Origin: Cystobacterineae bacterium
GTDB lineage: Bacteria; Myxococcota; Myxococcia; Myxococcales; Myxococcaceae
Direction: 5' to 3'
Length of the DNA: 50,550 nt
Assembly (NCBI GenBank): GCA_009782175.1
Contig: WRKR01000020.1
Span: 1 to 50,550 of the forward strand
Position numbers and translations under genes: made by a program. Positions 34,012 to 42,484 of this stretch are shown here, one piece after another. Within the stretch, counting starts at the first letter, position 1, and every line of letters begins with the position of its first letter. The notes under the pieces were generated by a model. It was not told where the DNA came from. It saw only the letters and a program-made list of their open reading frames with translations, and made no database searches.

Positions 34012-34869
34012 TTATCCTTCAGAAAACATTTTGAGACGGCTGGAAATAGAAGTGGAATGTGCCTTTCCATCAGCACTGATATAGAATTCCTTTTCAAAAG
34101 GTTCTTTAGGCAACCTAGACAACACTCCCATGGTTATCAGCTCATCAACTGCTTTTGGAAGTCGCCCATATCTATTTTGAAACTCGTCAATGCCATTGTC
34201 CAAAACAGTTAAAACTTGTTCGAGCTGTATTTCTTTTATTCTTTTTTCTAAAACCTCTCGCTCCATATCATCCGTCGCTGCTTCATGCATGAAGGCCATA
34301 AACTCCAATGCAGAATCAAAATTTTTGTTTTGTGCCAAAATTCGACTTGCCAACATGCCGGCATAGGGGGGAGCGTCTTTGTTTTTCGACAAATCCATCA
34401 ATAATTCTGCTGCCTTAAATTGGTTTTGCCGATAAAACAATTCATTGCTTGCATAATAAATAAGCAGCTTTGTGTTGTTTGGGAATGAATGCAGACCTCT
34501 TTCATATATTTGAGAAGCCAGCTCTGCATTCTCCCAACCATGGGCTGTCTGAAAGGGAAGATTGAGTCCTGAAAGCCAATAGTTTTGCAGAAGTTTCGGG
34601 TCCAAATCCGCAATAAAATTCCCATAAGCAAACAATTCCTTTGCTTCTTCTGGAGATTTTATCTCACCGGCGACATTAATGGCTTTTAACCAATATATGT
34701 CTGCAACAAGAGAGATGTGAGAGCGTGCAACCCATTGAATCAGTTTTGCGTTGGGAAGCAAAACAAAGCCATACATTTGTCTGTGCACAACGGGTTTCTC
34801 TGCAAAAACCAGAGTCGCCACAAACGCCATCAACATGAGCAGAGTTAAATAAAACCACCGCACTTTCAT
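34012..34869 (-). CDS. pilG: PilG-like pilus accessory protein
   Basis: The 285-aa protein has one N-terminal membrane helix (FYLTLLMLMAFVATLVFA). The rest is predicted helical, with TPR-like spacing (LPNAKLIQWVARSHISLVADIYWLKAINVAG; LASQIYERGLHSFPNNTKLLIYYASNELFYRQNQFKAAELLMDL). The C-terminal part (FQNRYGRLPKAVDELITMGVLSRLPKEPF) resembles a motif also seen near pseudopilin-like C-termini. Position between pilA and pilH identifies it as PilG by synteny with M. xanthus. It starts 22 bp beyond the pilA terminator, so it depends on readthrough or a promoter in that short gap. Confidence 0.8.
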   Translation of the reverse strand: MKVRWFYLTLLMLMAFVATLVFAEKPVVHRQMYGFVLLPNAKLIQWVARSHISLVADIYWLKAINVAGEIKSPEEAKELFAYGNFIADLDPKLLQNYWLSGLNLPFQTAHGWENAELASQIYERGLHSFPNNTKLLIYYASNELFYRQNQFKAAELLMDLSKNKDAPPYAGMLASRILAQNKNFDSALEFMAFMHEAATDDMEREVLEKRIKEIQLEQVLTVLDNGIDEFQNRYGRLPKAVDELITMGVLSRLPKEPFEKEFYISADGKAHSTSISSRLKMFSEG

Positions 34870-34891
34870 ATAAGTTAAATAATAAGCCCAT

Positions 34892-34925
34892 AAAAAAAGG
34901 ACAACTCGAAGTTGTCCTTTTTTTT
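34892..34925. terminator. Intrinsic terminator after pilA
   Basis: The hairpin pairs AAAAAAAGGACAACT (34892-34906) with its complement at 34910-34924 across a CGA loop, with A and T runs on the two sides. It can work in both directions. On the minus strand it lies 19 bp after the pilA stop and before pilG, which would set pilA expression above that of pilGHI. Confidence 0.92.
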
Positions 34926-34943
34926 GTTTTGCAGAATAGAATA

Positions 34944-35591
34944 TTAGCAATTCACATCGTTCAGGATGTTATAGGCTGAGCCGGCCGGGTTTTCAGTGCC
35001 AGCGTCTGTAGCCTCGTTGCAGTTTCCTGTGGCCACGGTGGATTGAGCCGAAGCAATAAACCACCAGTCAACCTCTGTGTCATTGTCAATATTTCCAATA
35101 GCATCTGCCGCAAAATCAGCAATGCCTGCAGTGCTTCCAGAAACGGCGGCAGCTGTAGAGTTAAGGCCTGCAAGTGCATTTGTGAATGTGACGGCACCAG
35201 GAGTGTCTGTGCTTGTTGGAACATCTACTGTGCCACCATATCGCGCACGGTCCACGCCAACGCAATTCGCTGTGGGTGCCGCGGTAGTGGTGCCAGATAC
35301 TCTGGATTCTGTCGCTGTACATGTGCTGTCCAAACGATAGGCATAACGGTTTCCACGCTCAGGCGCGAAACCAATTTTGCCTGTTTGATTAGAATATTTA
35401 TCGTTTTCAGCAAAGAAAGCCTTTTGTGCCGTAAAAATAGCTTTTAAGTTTGCTTTGGCTTCGCTTTGCTTGGAGCGTGCCTGAAATTTAATAAAGTTGG
35501 GAATGGCTATTGCCGCAAGCACACCAATAATGGCGACAACAATCATCAATTCAATAAGCGTAAAACCTTTTGACATCCTTTTTCTTAACAT
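34944..35591 (-). CDS. pilA: Type IV major pilin PilA
   Basis: The 215-aa prepilin has leader MLRKRMSKG and then FTLIELMIVVAIIGVLAAIAIPNF. Cleavage is after G9, F10 becomes the methylated N-terminus, and E14 is the essential Glu+5. The mature protein is about 206 aa, long like M. xanthus PilA. The globular part is Ala/Thr/Asp-rich with four Cys (DSTC, ANC, GNC and the C-terminal VNC), allowing two disulfides. Starts at ATG 35591 or ATG 35576 are both possible. An isolated transcript is likely: 590 bp of AT-rich DNA upstream and a strong terminator downstream. Confidence 0.96.
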   Translation of the reverse strand: MLRKRMSKGFTLIELMIVVAIIGVLAAIAIPNFIKFQARSKQSEAKANLKAIFTAQKAFFAENDKYSNQTGKIGFAPERGNRYAYRLDSTCTATESRVSGTTTAAPTANCVGVDRARYGGTVDVPTSTDTPGAVTFTNALAGLNSTAAAVSGSTAGIADFAADAIGNIDNDTEVDWWFIASAQSTVATGNCNEATDAGTENPAGSAYNILNDVNC

Positions 35592-36180
35592 TCGTATCAA
35601 CTTCCTTTCGTAAAACAAAAACCATATTAATATTGCTGTTTAGTTATCTATCCAACAATATCAATGCTAGCCATGTGAAGAATGACTGTCTTATAAACAG
35701 CAGCACGTAGTCTTCATAGGCATGCAAGAAACATCCATCGTCTCTCTACACTGCTAAGGATATAACTCCCTTTTTTCTGCTATCAATTCAAACGAACATA
35801 CTTAGAAAAAACCTGAAGAAATTCATGTCAATAGGTGTTTTAAAAAATAAAATTAACTTCAATTCATGTCCTTTTCTTAAGTTGTCTTTTATTTGGCGTC
35901 TTTAGCATATAGCAGATTTTTCTTGTTTTTCTAATATACCTAAATACATTTCAAACAAAGGAGCTAAAGTGGGATAGCTGAGTATTTTCAGGCACCAAGC
36001 TTCTTTATTGCATCGCTTCAAACAGTGGAGTTTTGAGCTCCCCCCATATTTTGCAAGGGTGCAATGGGTTGAAGAGAACAAATATTAACATTCTTTTAAG
36101 AGAACGAATGTTAGTCTTTTTTTGAGAGAATTTTTGAGAGAATAAATGTTAAAACTTTTTTGGCGAACGGATTTTGAAAC
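35592..36180. other. AT-rich gap between pilC and pilA; pilS/pilR absent
   Basis: No ORF of note is seen here. In M. xanthus this interval holds pilS and pilR. It should contain the pilA promoter. I searched the minus strand for a sigma-54 site. The closest, TGGATGTTTCTTGCA near 35720-35735, has the GG and GC one base too close, so I do not call it. Close to pilC lie three copies of AGAGAAYRAATRTTA (about 36074, 36100, 36137) and an 8-bp inverted repeat TAACATTC/GAATGTTA (about 36085-36112). Confidence 0.7.
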
Positions 36181-37470
36181 TCACTGAACGACAGACACGA
36201 GAGAAAAGATGGGCAAATACATGGCTATCAAAAAACCTCCTACAATTCCGCCAACAACCACCATCATGAGAGGTTCAATGAGAGCGGTCAATCCACCGAC
36301 GGCAGCATCGACTTCATCGTCATAAAAGTCTGCTATTTTGCTAAGCATTTGGTCCAGGGCCCCCGTTGCTTCTCCAACACCTATCATCTGCACAACCATG
36401 GAAGGAAAAACTTTTCTGTTGGACAAGGGTCCAGCAATGCTTTTGCCTTCAGAAATTTCATTGCGTACATCCATAATTGCTTTTTCAATCACTTTATTTC
36501 CTGCCGTATTCGCAGTCACATCCAAAGCATTCAATATGGGAACGCCTGCGCTGATCATCGTTCCTAAAGTCCTTGAAAACCTGGCCACAGCAACTTTGGT
36601 AACCAGTGGTTTTAATACAGGTAACTTCAAAACAGCCGTATCTATCATCATCCTGCCTTTGGGCCAGCGAGAAAATAGAATATAGCCGATGACGGTTGCG
36701 AAGATGATTCCAAAAACATAAAAAATATTTTTTTGCATCCACTCAGACAAGCTGACCACAAACTGTGTGGGCCAGGGCAATTCAGAGCCAAAATCTGAAA
36801 ACATTTTGGCAAAGACAGGTGTCACTTTCCATAAGAGAACAATCACCACCGCTATGGCTATCACCAAAACAACAACAGGATAAACCATGGCTCCGCGCAC
36901 TTTTCTTGCCAGTTTTTCAGCTTTTTCTCTATAATTTGCCAGGCGCTCAAGAATGGTGTCCAAAATGCCACCGACTTCTCCTGCTGCGCACAATTGAACA
37001 AAGAGTGTATCAAATATTTTGGGGTGCTCTTTGAGGGCTTCTGAAAAGCTTGAGCCAGATTCTATTTTTTCCTTTACTTGTGTTACAACAGCTCGCAAAC
37101 GCTTGTTTTCTATTTGGCCTGCCAATATTTCCAAACCTTGTACCAAAGGCAGCCCTGCATCTATCATGGTGGATAGCTGCCTTGTAAATATCAGCAGATC
37201 TTTCCCGGAAATTCCTGAAAAACCCGGGATGGATAATTGGATGCCTTGAGGCTTCTTCTGTATTTTTTGAGGTGTAAACCCAATGGATTTCAGCTTGGCC
37301 TCTACAGACTTTGCGTCCATCCCTTCCATTTCTCCACGCTTTTTCACGCCCTCCCGGCTTAAGGCCTCCCATTTCCATAGGCTGGGTTTGGTTGGTTTTT
37401 TAGACGTTTTAATAGACGTCTTGGACATAGACGCACTGTTATCTTTTTTAGAGCTTGAATCTGATAACAT
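36181..37470 (-). CDS. pilC: Type IV pilus platform protein PilC
   Basis: The 429-aa protein has two GspF-type domains, each with a helical cytoplasmic bundle (FTRQLSTMIDAGLPLVQGLEIL; FSRTLGTMISAGVPILNALDV), and three membrane segments. It is the inner-membrane platform on which PilB and PilT act. A Lys/Ser-rich N-terminal extension (about 30 residues) precedes LWKWEALSREG. AGGAG is seven bases before the ATG. It is last in the pilB-T-C group. Confidence 0.95.
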   Translation of the reverse strand: MLSDSSSKKDNSASMSKTSIKTSKKPTKPSLWKWEALSREGVKKRGEMEGMDAKSVEAKLKSIGFTPQKIQKKPQGIQLSIPGFSGISGKDLLIFTRQLSTMIDAGLPLVQGLEILAGQIENKRLRAVVTQVKEKIESGSSFSEALKEHPKIFDTLFVQLCAAGEVGGILDTILERLANYREKAEKLARKVRGAMVYPVVVLVIAIAVVIVLLWKVTPVFAKMFSDFGSELPWPTQFVVSLSEWMQKNIFYVFGIIFATVIGYILFSRWPKGRMMIDTAVLKLPVLKPLVTKVAVARFSRTLGTMISAGVPILNALDVTANTAGNKVIEKAIMDVRNEISEGKSIAGPLSNRKVFPSMVVQMIGVGEATGALDQMLSKIADFYDDEVDAAVGGLTALIEPLMMVVVGGIVGGFLIAMYLPIFSLVSVVQ

Positions 37471-37499
37471 GTCGTACTCCTGAATATAGCTCTGCTGTT

Positions 37500-38561
37500 T
37501 TAATTGCCTAACATCCTCTGTAATTCTCTTGTTTCAGAACTCATGCTCAAACCCATCTCCTCACTAATAAGTCCTTTTTTGATTAAAGAGATGAGAGACT
37601 GGTTAAGTGTTTGCATGTGGCTTCTTTCTTGCCCAGATTGCATCAATGAATAAATTTGGTGTACTTTATCGTCGCGGATGAGGTTTCTGATGGCCGCATT
37701 GGGCAAAAGCAGCTCTACGCCTAAAACCCGGCCAGACGTATCTGAGCGCGCTAAGAGCCTTTGTGAAATAATGCCTTCCAAAACAAATGAAAGTTGCGAA
37801 CGCACATAAGAGCGTTGGCCCGCAGGAAACATGTCCACCATTCTGGTTATTGTTTGAACGGCACTGTTGGTGTGCAATGTGGTTAAAACCAGGTGCCCCG
37901 TCTCTGCTGCGGTGAGAGCGGCGCCCAAGGTTTCTAAATCTCGAACTTCTCCAATTAAAATAACATCTGGATCTTGCCTGAGTATATAACGGAGGGCATC
38001 TTTAAATGATTCTGTGTCAACCCCTACTTCTCGCTGAGTGATGATGCTGTTTTTATTTTGATGCAAGTATTCTATGGGGTCTTCTATGGTTATAATATGC
38101 CCTTTTCGTTTTTCATTAATCTCATCCACAATGGAGGCTAAGGTGGTTGACTTCCCAGAACCCGTAGGTCCTGTCACCAAAACCAATCCTTGAGGTTTCT
38201 TGGCCAACTCTAAAACAACGGGAGGCAAGCCCAGCTCTTCGGCACGTCTGATCAACAGGGGGATCATCCTAAATGCGCCAGAAACAAAACCTCTTTGCCA
38301 ACACAAATTGGCTCGAAACCTAGATAAGCCTGTGAGGCTAAATGAAAAATCAAGCTCGTGTTCTTCTTCGAATTTTTTCTTTTGAGTCTCGTTGAGGATT
38401 GAATAACATATTTGTTTTGCATCTTCTGGGCTTAAGTTTTCCATTTTTAATGCAACAAGTTTTCCATCAATTCTTAACTGCGGCGAGGCATTCACTGTTA
38501 TATGCAGATCGCTCGCATTATGAACGACCATCGTTTTAAGCAATTGTTGCAAAGAGATCAT
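37500..38561 (-). CDS. pilT: Pilus retraction ATPase PilT
   Basis: The 353-aa protein has Walker A GPTGSGKST, an Asp box region IIGEVRD-like (LIGEVRDLETLGAALTAAETGH), the His box TLHTNSA, and the C-terminal AIRNLIRD motif that marks PilT and is needed for retraction. It is a hexameric cytoplasmic motor. It lies 11 bp after pilB and 29 bp before pilC. Confidence 0.97.
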   Translation of the reverse strand: MISLQQLLKTMVVHNASDLHITVNASPQLRIDGKLVALKMENLSPEDAKQICYSILNETQKKKFEEEHELDFSFSLTGLSRFRANLCWQRGFVSGAFRMIPLLIRRAEELGLPPVVLELAKKPQGLVLVTGPTGSGKSTTLASIVDEINEKRKGHIITIEDPIEYLHQNKNSIITQREVGVDTESFKDALRYILRQDPDVILIGEVRDLETLGAALTAAETGHLVLTTLHTNSAVQTITRMVDMFPAGQRSYVRSQLSFVLEGIISQRLLARSDTSGRVLGVELLLPNAAIRNLIRDDKVHQIYSLMQSGQERSHMQTLNQSLISLIKKGLISEEMGLSMSSETRELQRMLGN

Positions 38562-38572
38562 AAAAGGGCCGT

Positions 38573-40270
38573 TTATTGATAGACATCAGGAGCTGTGTTG
38601 CCTAAAACTTCTTCTAAAGTGGTAACCCCCTCCATAACCTTGTTTAAAGCAGACATCCTGAGTGTCTGCATTCCCAGCCTTATCGCTTCTTGTTTGAGTT
38701 CTGCTGCTGAAGCCCCGTTAATGACCAAGTCTTTGAGGCCATCCCAAAAAGGCATCACTTCATATACGGCCACTCGGCCCCTATAGCCCCGCTCATTGCA
38801 TTCACGGCAGCCTATGGGCTCATAGAGTTGAAAGCTTTGTATTTTTTCATGAGGTAGCCCTGCCTGGAGCAAGCGTTCTGTGTCCACAACGGCAGCAGGG
38901 CGCTTGCAAGCCGTGCACAACTTCCTGCAAAGGCGCTGAGCTAAAATGAGGTTGAGAGAAGCTGTCACCAGAAAAGGCTCTATGCCCATGTTGAGCAATC
39001 TGCTCACTGTCCCGGGTGCATCATTGGTGTGCAAGGTGGACAATACCAAGTGTCCCGTCAACGCTGCTTTGACGCCAATTTCAGCGGTCTCAAAGTCTCT
39101 TATTTCGCCGATCATAATAATATCGGGGTCTTGCCTCAAAAATGAGCGCAGGGCTGCCGCGAAAGAAAGGCCAATTTCATCATGCATTTGGACTTGGTTA
39201 ATTCCGGCAAAGTTAAACTCAACAGGGTCTTCCGCTGTGCATAAATTGGAGCCCACCTCGTTTAAAGAGGACAAAGCGGAATAAAGCGTTGTCGTTTTCC
39301 CGGAGCCTGTGGGGCCTGTCACCAAAACCATGCCATAGGGCCTGTCAATGGCCTCACGAAACCAACTCAAAGGCTCAGGCTCGAAGCCAAGCTTGGTCAT
39401 ATCCAACTGCAGATTGCTTTTGTCGAGCAGGCGCAAAACAACCTTTTCGCCAAACAGCGTAGGGCAAACGCTGACGCGAAAATCCATCTCCTTCCCTTGT
39501 GCCAGCCGCACCTTAATGCGTCCATCCTGGGGCAAGCGCCGCTCGGAAATATCCAGCTGGGCCATAATTTTGAGTCGAGAAATAATGGCATTGCGCAACT
39601 GGAGGGGGGGCTTCATCACCTCATAAAGCACACCGTCAATGCGAAACCTCACGCGAAAATCATGCTCATAGGGCTCCACATGAATGTCCGAGGCCCGCTT
39701 GGCAATGGCTTCTTTTAAAACCAGGTTCACCAGTTTGACGACAGGCGCTTCTTCCGCAGAGCGAATGCTTTCCTCCGCCTCTGTTTTGTCGTCGGAAGTC
39801 GCCACATCCATGACTTCGTCAAAAATGTCATCAAAACTGGGGCCCTTTTCTGCATAATAATGCTCCAGGGCTTCACGAATGGAAAGCTCAGAAGCAACAA
39901 CGGGTTCGACGTTGTAGCCCGTTAAAAATTTAAGCTCATCCACAGCATAAATATTGGACGGGTCGCTCATGGCCACCATTAAAGAGGAGCCTGAGCGTCC
40001 CACGGGCAACAGCAAGTGCTTTTTGGCAATCTCATATGGAATTAATTTGATAATTTCGGGCTCAATTTCAATTTCCCGCAGCTCGACCACAGGTACGCCA
40101 TATTGCTTGGATAAAAAATCCGTCAGCTTCCTGGCTTCAATGGCTCCTGTTTTGATCAGCGCTGCCGACATTTTTGTGCCGCTGCGCTGCTGTTCTTCCT
40201 GGGCTTTACGCAGCTGCTGCAAGGAGATCATCTTTTCTCTAACCAGCAGTTCTCCCAAACGAGCTGACAT
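38573..40270 (-). CDS. pilB: Pilus extension ATPase PilB
   Basis: The 565-aa protein has an N-terminal GspE/MshEN domain (LGELLVREKMISLQQLRKAQEEQ), Walker A GPTGSGKTTT, Asp box MIGEIRDFETAEIG, His box STLHTNDAPGT, and the zinc tetracysteine of PilB/GspE enzymes (LCTACK and GCRECN). It powers pilus extension. The MshEN-type N-terminus binds c-di-GMP in some homologues; whether it does here cannot be read. It is the first pilus gene, 68 bp after ribF. Confidence 0.97.
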   Translation of the reverse strand: MSARLGELLVREKMISLQQLRKAQEEQQRSGTKMSAALIKTGAIEARKLTDFLSKQYGVPVVELREIEIEPEIIKLIPYEIAKKHLLLPVGRSGSSLMVAMSDPSNIYAVDELKFLTGYNVEPVVASELSIREALEHYYAEKGPSFDDIFDEVMDVATSDDKTEAEESIRSAEEAPVVKLVNLVLKEAIAKRASDIHVEPYEHDFRVRFRIDGVLYEVMKPPLQLRNAIISRLKIMAQLDISERRLPQDGRIKVRLAQGKEMDFRVSVCPTLFGEKVVLRLLDKSNLQLDMTKLGFEPEPLSWFREAIDRPYGMVLVTGPTGSGKTTTLYSALSSLNEVGSNLCTAEDPVEFNFAGINQVQMHDEIGLSFAAALRSFLRQDPDIIMIGEIRDFETAEIGVKAALTGHLVLSTLHTNDAPGTVSRLLNMGIEPFLVTASLNLILAQRLCRKLCTACKRPAAVVDTERLLQAGLPHEKIQSFQLYEPIGCRECNERGYRGRVAVYEVMPFWDGLKDLVINGASAAELKQEAIRLGMQTLRMSALNKVMEGVTTLEEVLGNTAPDVYQ

Positions 40271-40338
40271 GTAGGCTTGGCCTCTTTCGGCTATGAGTTA
40301 AAAAGTAAAAGCCTACAATGATTAATCAGCAGAGGCGC

Positions 40339-41307
40339 TCAAGGCTTTAGAAAAGGCTTCGCCGCTATAATATCTGCTCTTATTTGCTCTTTTAGAGCTT
40401 CAACAGAGGCAAAGCGGCGCTCGTCGCGCAATCGACTTAAAAAACGGATGGTGGCTTTTTCTCCATACCACTCACCTGAAGCCTCCAGGACGTGGACTTC
40501 AAGCTCGGCCCTCAAGGAGAGAGCGGTGGAGGGCGGAGGGGCAGCAGCAGAGGCATGGCCACTGGCCTCGGCAGCAAAGGTGGGCTTATAGCCCAAATTG
40601 GCCACGCCGCCCCGCCATAGCCTTTGGGAGTCCAGGGAAAATTGCACTGCATAAACACCAGGCTTTGGCGTCAACATATCCGCACAACATATATTGGCCG
40701 TGGGAAAACCCATTGCCCGCCCCCGCTTTTGGCCTTCAACAACCTCTCCTTCCAATTCGAAAGGCCGCCCTAAATATACTTTGGCTTCCTCTATATTTCC
40801 TGAAGCAACCCATCTGCGGATTTGGCTTGAGGAGACCACTTTCCCTTCTATTTTTAACTCGGGAAATATGAACAGTTTCCCCTTCAGTCGCCTGCTGGCC
40901 TCCTGCAAAGTTTGGACATTCCCACAACGCCCAGCACCATAAGTAAAATTGGCCCCTATGGCTATGGCGTGGGCACCTAAGTCCGAAAAAAGCAAGCGCT
41001 CAAACTGAGCAGCGGAGGTGGAGGCAAAAGAGGCATCAAAGCTCTGGCTAACAACGGCCATAACGCCCTGCTGCGCCAACAAGGCCAGTTTTCGCTCCGG
41101 CGTTGCTATGCGCTTGGGCGCACGTTCGGGAAACAGCATAACCACAGGGTGCGGCTCAAAGGTCAGCACCAACACAGGCCCCAACGCTTTGGCGCAGTGC
41201 AAAAGCCCAACATGCCCTAAATGGACGCCGTCAAAATTGCCTATGCACACAACTCCACGCCACCCTCCCTGGGCAATAAGCTGCTCTGCTGACGAAAAAA
41301 GTTTCAT
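40339..41307 (-). CDS. ribF: Bifunctional riboflavin kinase/FAD synthetase
   Basis: The protein is about 322 aa. The N-terminal nucleotidyltransferase domain has GNFDGVHLGH, LTFEPHP and VSSSQIRRWVASGNIEEAKVYLGRPF. The C-terminal flavokinase domain has GRAMGFPTANI and NLGYKPTF. It makes FMN and FAD. A 20-residue Ala/Pro/Ser insertion (SGHASAAAPPPSTALSL region) sits in the kinase domain after NLGYKPTF. ATG 41307 is preferred; TTG 41313 is also in frame. It diverges from trmB with about 90 bp between. Confidence 0.94.
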   Translation of the reverse strand: MKLFSSAEQLIAQGGWRGVVCIGNFDGVHLGHVGLLHCAKALGPVLVLTFEPHPVVMLFPERAPKRIATPERKLALLAQQGVMAVVSQSFDASFASTSAAQFERLLFSDLGAHAIAIGANFTYGAGRCGNVQTLQEASRRLKGKLFIFPELKIEGKVVSSSQIRRWVASGNIEEAKVYLGRPFELEGEVVEGQKRGRAMGFPTANICCADMLTPKPGVYAVQFSLDSQRLWRGGVANLGYKPTFAAEASGHASAAAPPPSTALSLRAELEVHVLEASGEWYGEKATIRFLSRLRDERRFASVEALKEQIRADIIAAKPFLKP

Positions 41308-41395
41308 ACCCAAAAAGCGATACGCTTATGCTTGGCCTTTCTATCCATTTCCCATATTTTTTTCACGGAAGTTTCCTTTATTGCCTTATCTCACC

Positions 41396-42019
41396 ATGTC
41401 CCGCATCCCTTTGCGTTTAGAGCCAGCCGGCCTTGAGTTTGTTAACATCCAACCCCCTGTGGACTGGGCTCGCATTTTCGGATTTTCAGGTCCGCTGGAG
41501 TTGGAAATTGGTTGCGGCTTGGGAGAGTTCGCCCTCGCTTATTGCCAAGCCAACCCTCATGTTAGATATGTTGCTTTTGAGTGGCGTAAGAAATATGCTC
41601 GAGAAACATATTATCGCGCCCAAAAACGCAACCTCCTTAACCTAAAAGTCCTTGAGCTTGACGCACGCCTCTATATTCCAAAATTGTTTTCCCCCCAAAG
41701 CCTCTCTGGCATCCACCTCCAGTTTCCAGACCCATGGTGGAAAACAGCCCACAAAAAACGAGCCATCCTCCTCCCTTCTTTCGCCCAGCTGCTCTTCTCC
41801 TTGCTGGCTCCCAAGGGCTTTTTTGACTTGAGAACGGATGTGGAAGAGCGTGCCGCTTCTATGCTTCGGACACTCGAGAATACGGGTTTGCGAAACCCTC
41901 TGGGTGAAGGACATTTTCATCCCCGCCCTGAAAATGATATCCCTTCTTCCAGAGAACAGCGTTATCTCATTACAGGTCAACCCGTTTATCGCGCACAGCT
42001 CTTCAAACCCCAGGGTTGA
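41396..42019 (+). CDS. trmB: tRNA (guanine-N7-)-methyltransferase
   Basis: The 207-aa protein has the SAM-binding motif LEIGCGLGEFA, VAFEWRKKYARETYYRA, and the family motif QFPDPWWK (usually PDPWPK), followed by KKRAILLPSF. It methylates G46 in the tRNA variable loop. The start at ATG 41396 gives normal length and no overlap with ribF; the frame extends upstream but would be antisense to ribF. No clear Shine-Dalgarno is visible. Confidence 0.92.
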   Translation: MSRIPLRLEPAGLEFVNIQPPVDWARIFGFSGPLELEIGCGLGEFALAYCQANPHVRYVAFEWRKKYARETYYRAQKRNLLNLKVLELDARLYIPKLFSPQSLSGIHLQFPDPWWKTAHKKRAILLPSFAQLLFSLLAPKGFFDLRTDVEERAASMLRTLENTGLRNPLGEGHFHPRPENDIPSSREQRYLITGQPVYRAQLFKPQG

Positions 42020-42073
42020 CGAAGACAGCAACTCTGCATTAGTGGACTCTCTCCCCTAAGAGGTTCTTGGAAT

Positions 42074-42484
42074 ATGAGCCCGATAAAAAGTCGGATATTT
42101 GCTTTCATCGCCTTCTGTGCTTGCTCTCCCCCTGTGGAGGCATTAACTCCTGAAAACACGTTGCGAGAGTTTTTCAACGCATTATCTCAAGGAGAAAGGG
42201 GAAAGGCCTGGGAAATGCTTTCAGCAGATACGCAAATATTTTTGACGCACAAAATAAAACTCGTTTCTGAAAACGCTTCAGGGCTTATTCCTTCAACCCC
42301 AGAAAACCTTGTATTTATGCCTACATCAGCTGTGCCTGTCCTTGAAAAAGTTGAGCTTGTCGAAGCTGACGAGAAAACAGCTCGCCTGCGCGTCCTCGCC
42401 AGCCAAAAAAGTACCTCGCTCACCATGAAAAAAGAAGCTGGCCAATGGAAATTGGCTCTTAACCACGGAGTTTCAGATGAATAA
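42074..42484 (+). CDS. Small exported protein, NTF2-like fold suspected
   Basis: The 136-aa product starts with a hydrophobic signal (IFAFIAFCACS); the lipobox is imperfect. The mature part reads TPENTLREFFNALSQGERGKAWEMLSADTQIFL, then strands VELVEADEKTARLRVLASQ and GQWKLAL. This pattern is like DUF4878 and other small NTF2-like envelope proteins, whose role is unknown. AAGAGG lies about ten bases before ATG. The last 8 bp overlap the start of the Hfq-like gene, so the two are probably coupled. Confidence 0.68.
   Translation: MSPIKSRIFAFIAFCACSPPVEALTPENTLREFFNALSQGERGKAWEMLSADTQIFLTHKIKLVSENASGLIPSTPENLVFMPTSAVPVLEKVELVEADEKTARLRVLASQKSTSLTMKKEAGQWKLALNHGVSDE

Noticed and set aside
35715-35740. 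Sigma-54 promoter for pilA
   Set aside because: TGGATGTTTCTTGCA has GG and GC one base too close for a -24/-12 element and lacks the CAC of the -24 box.
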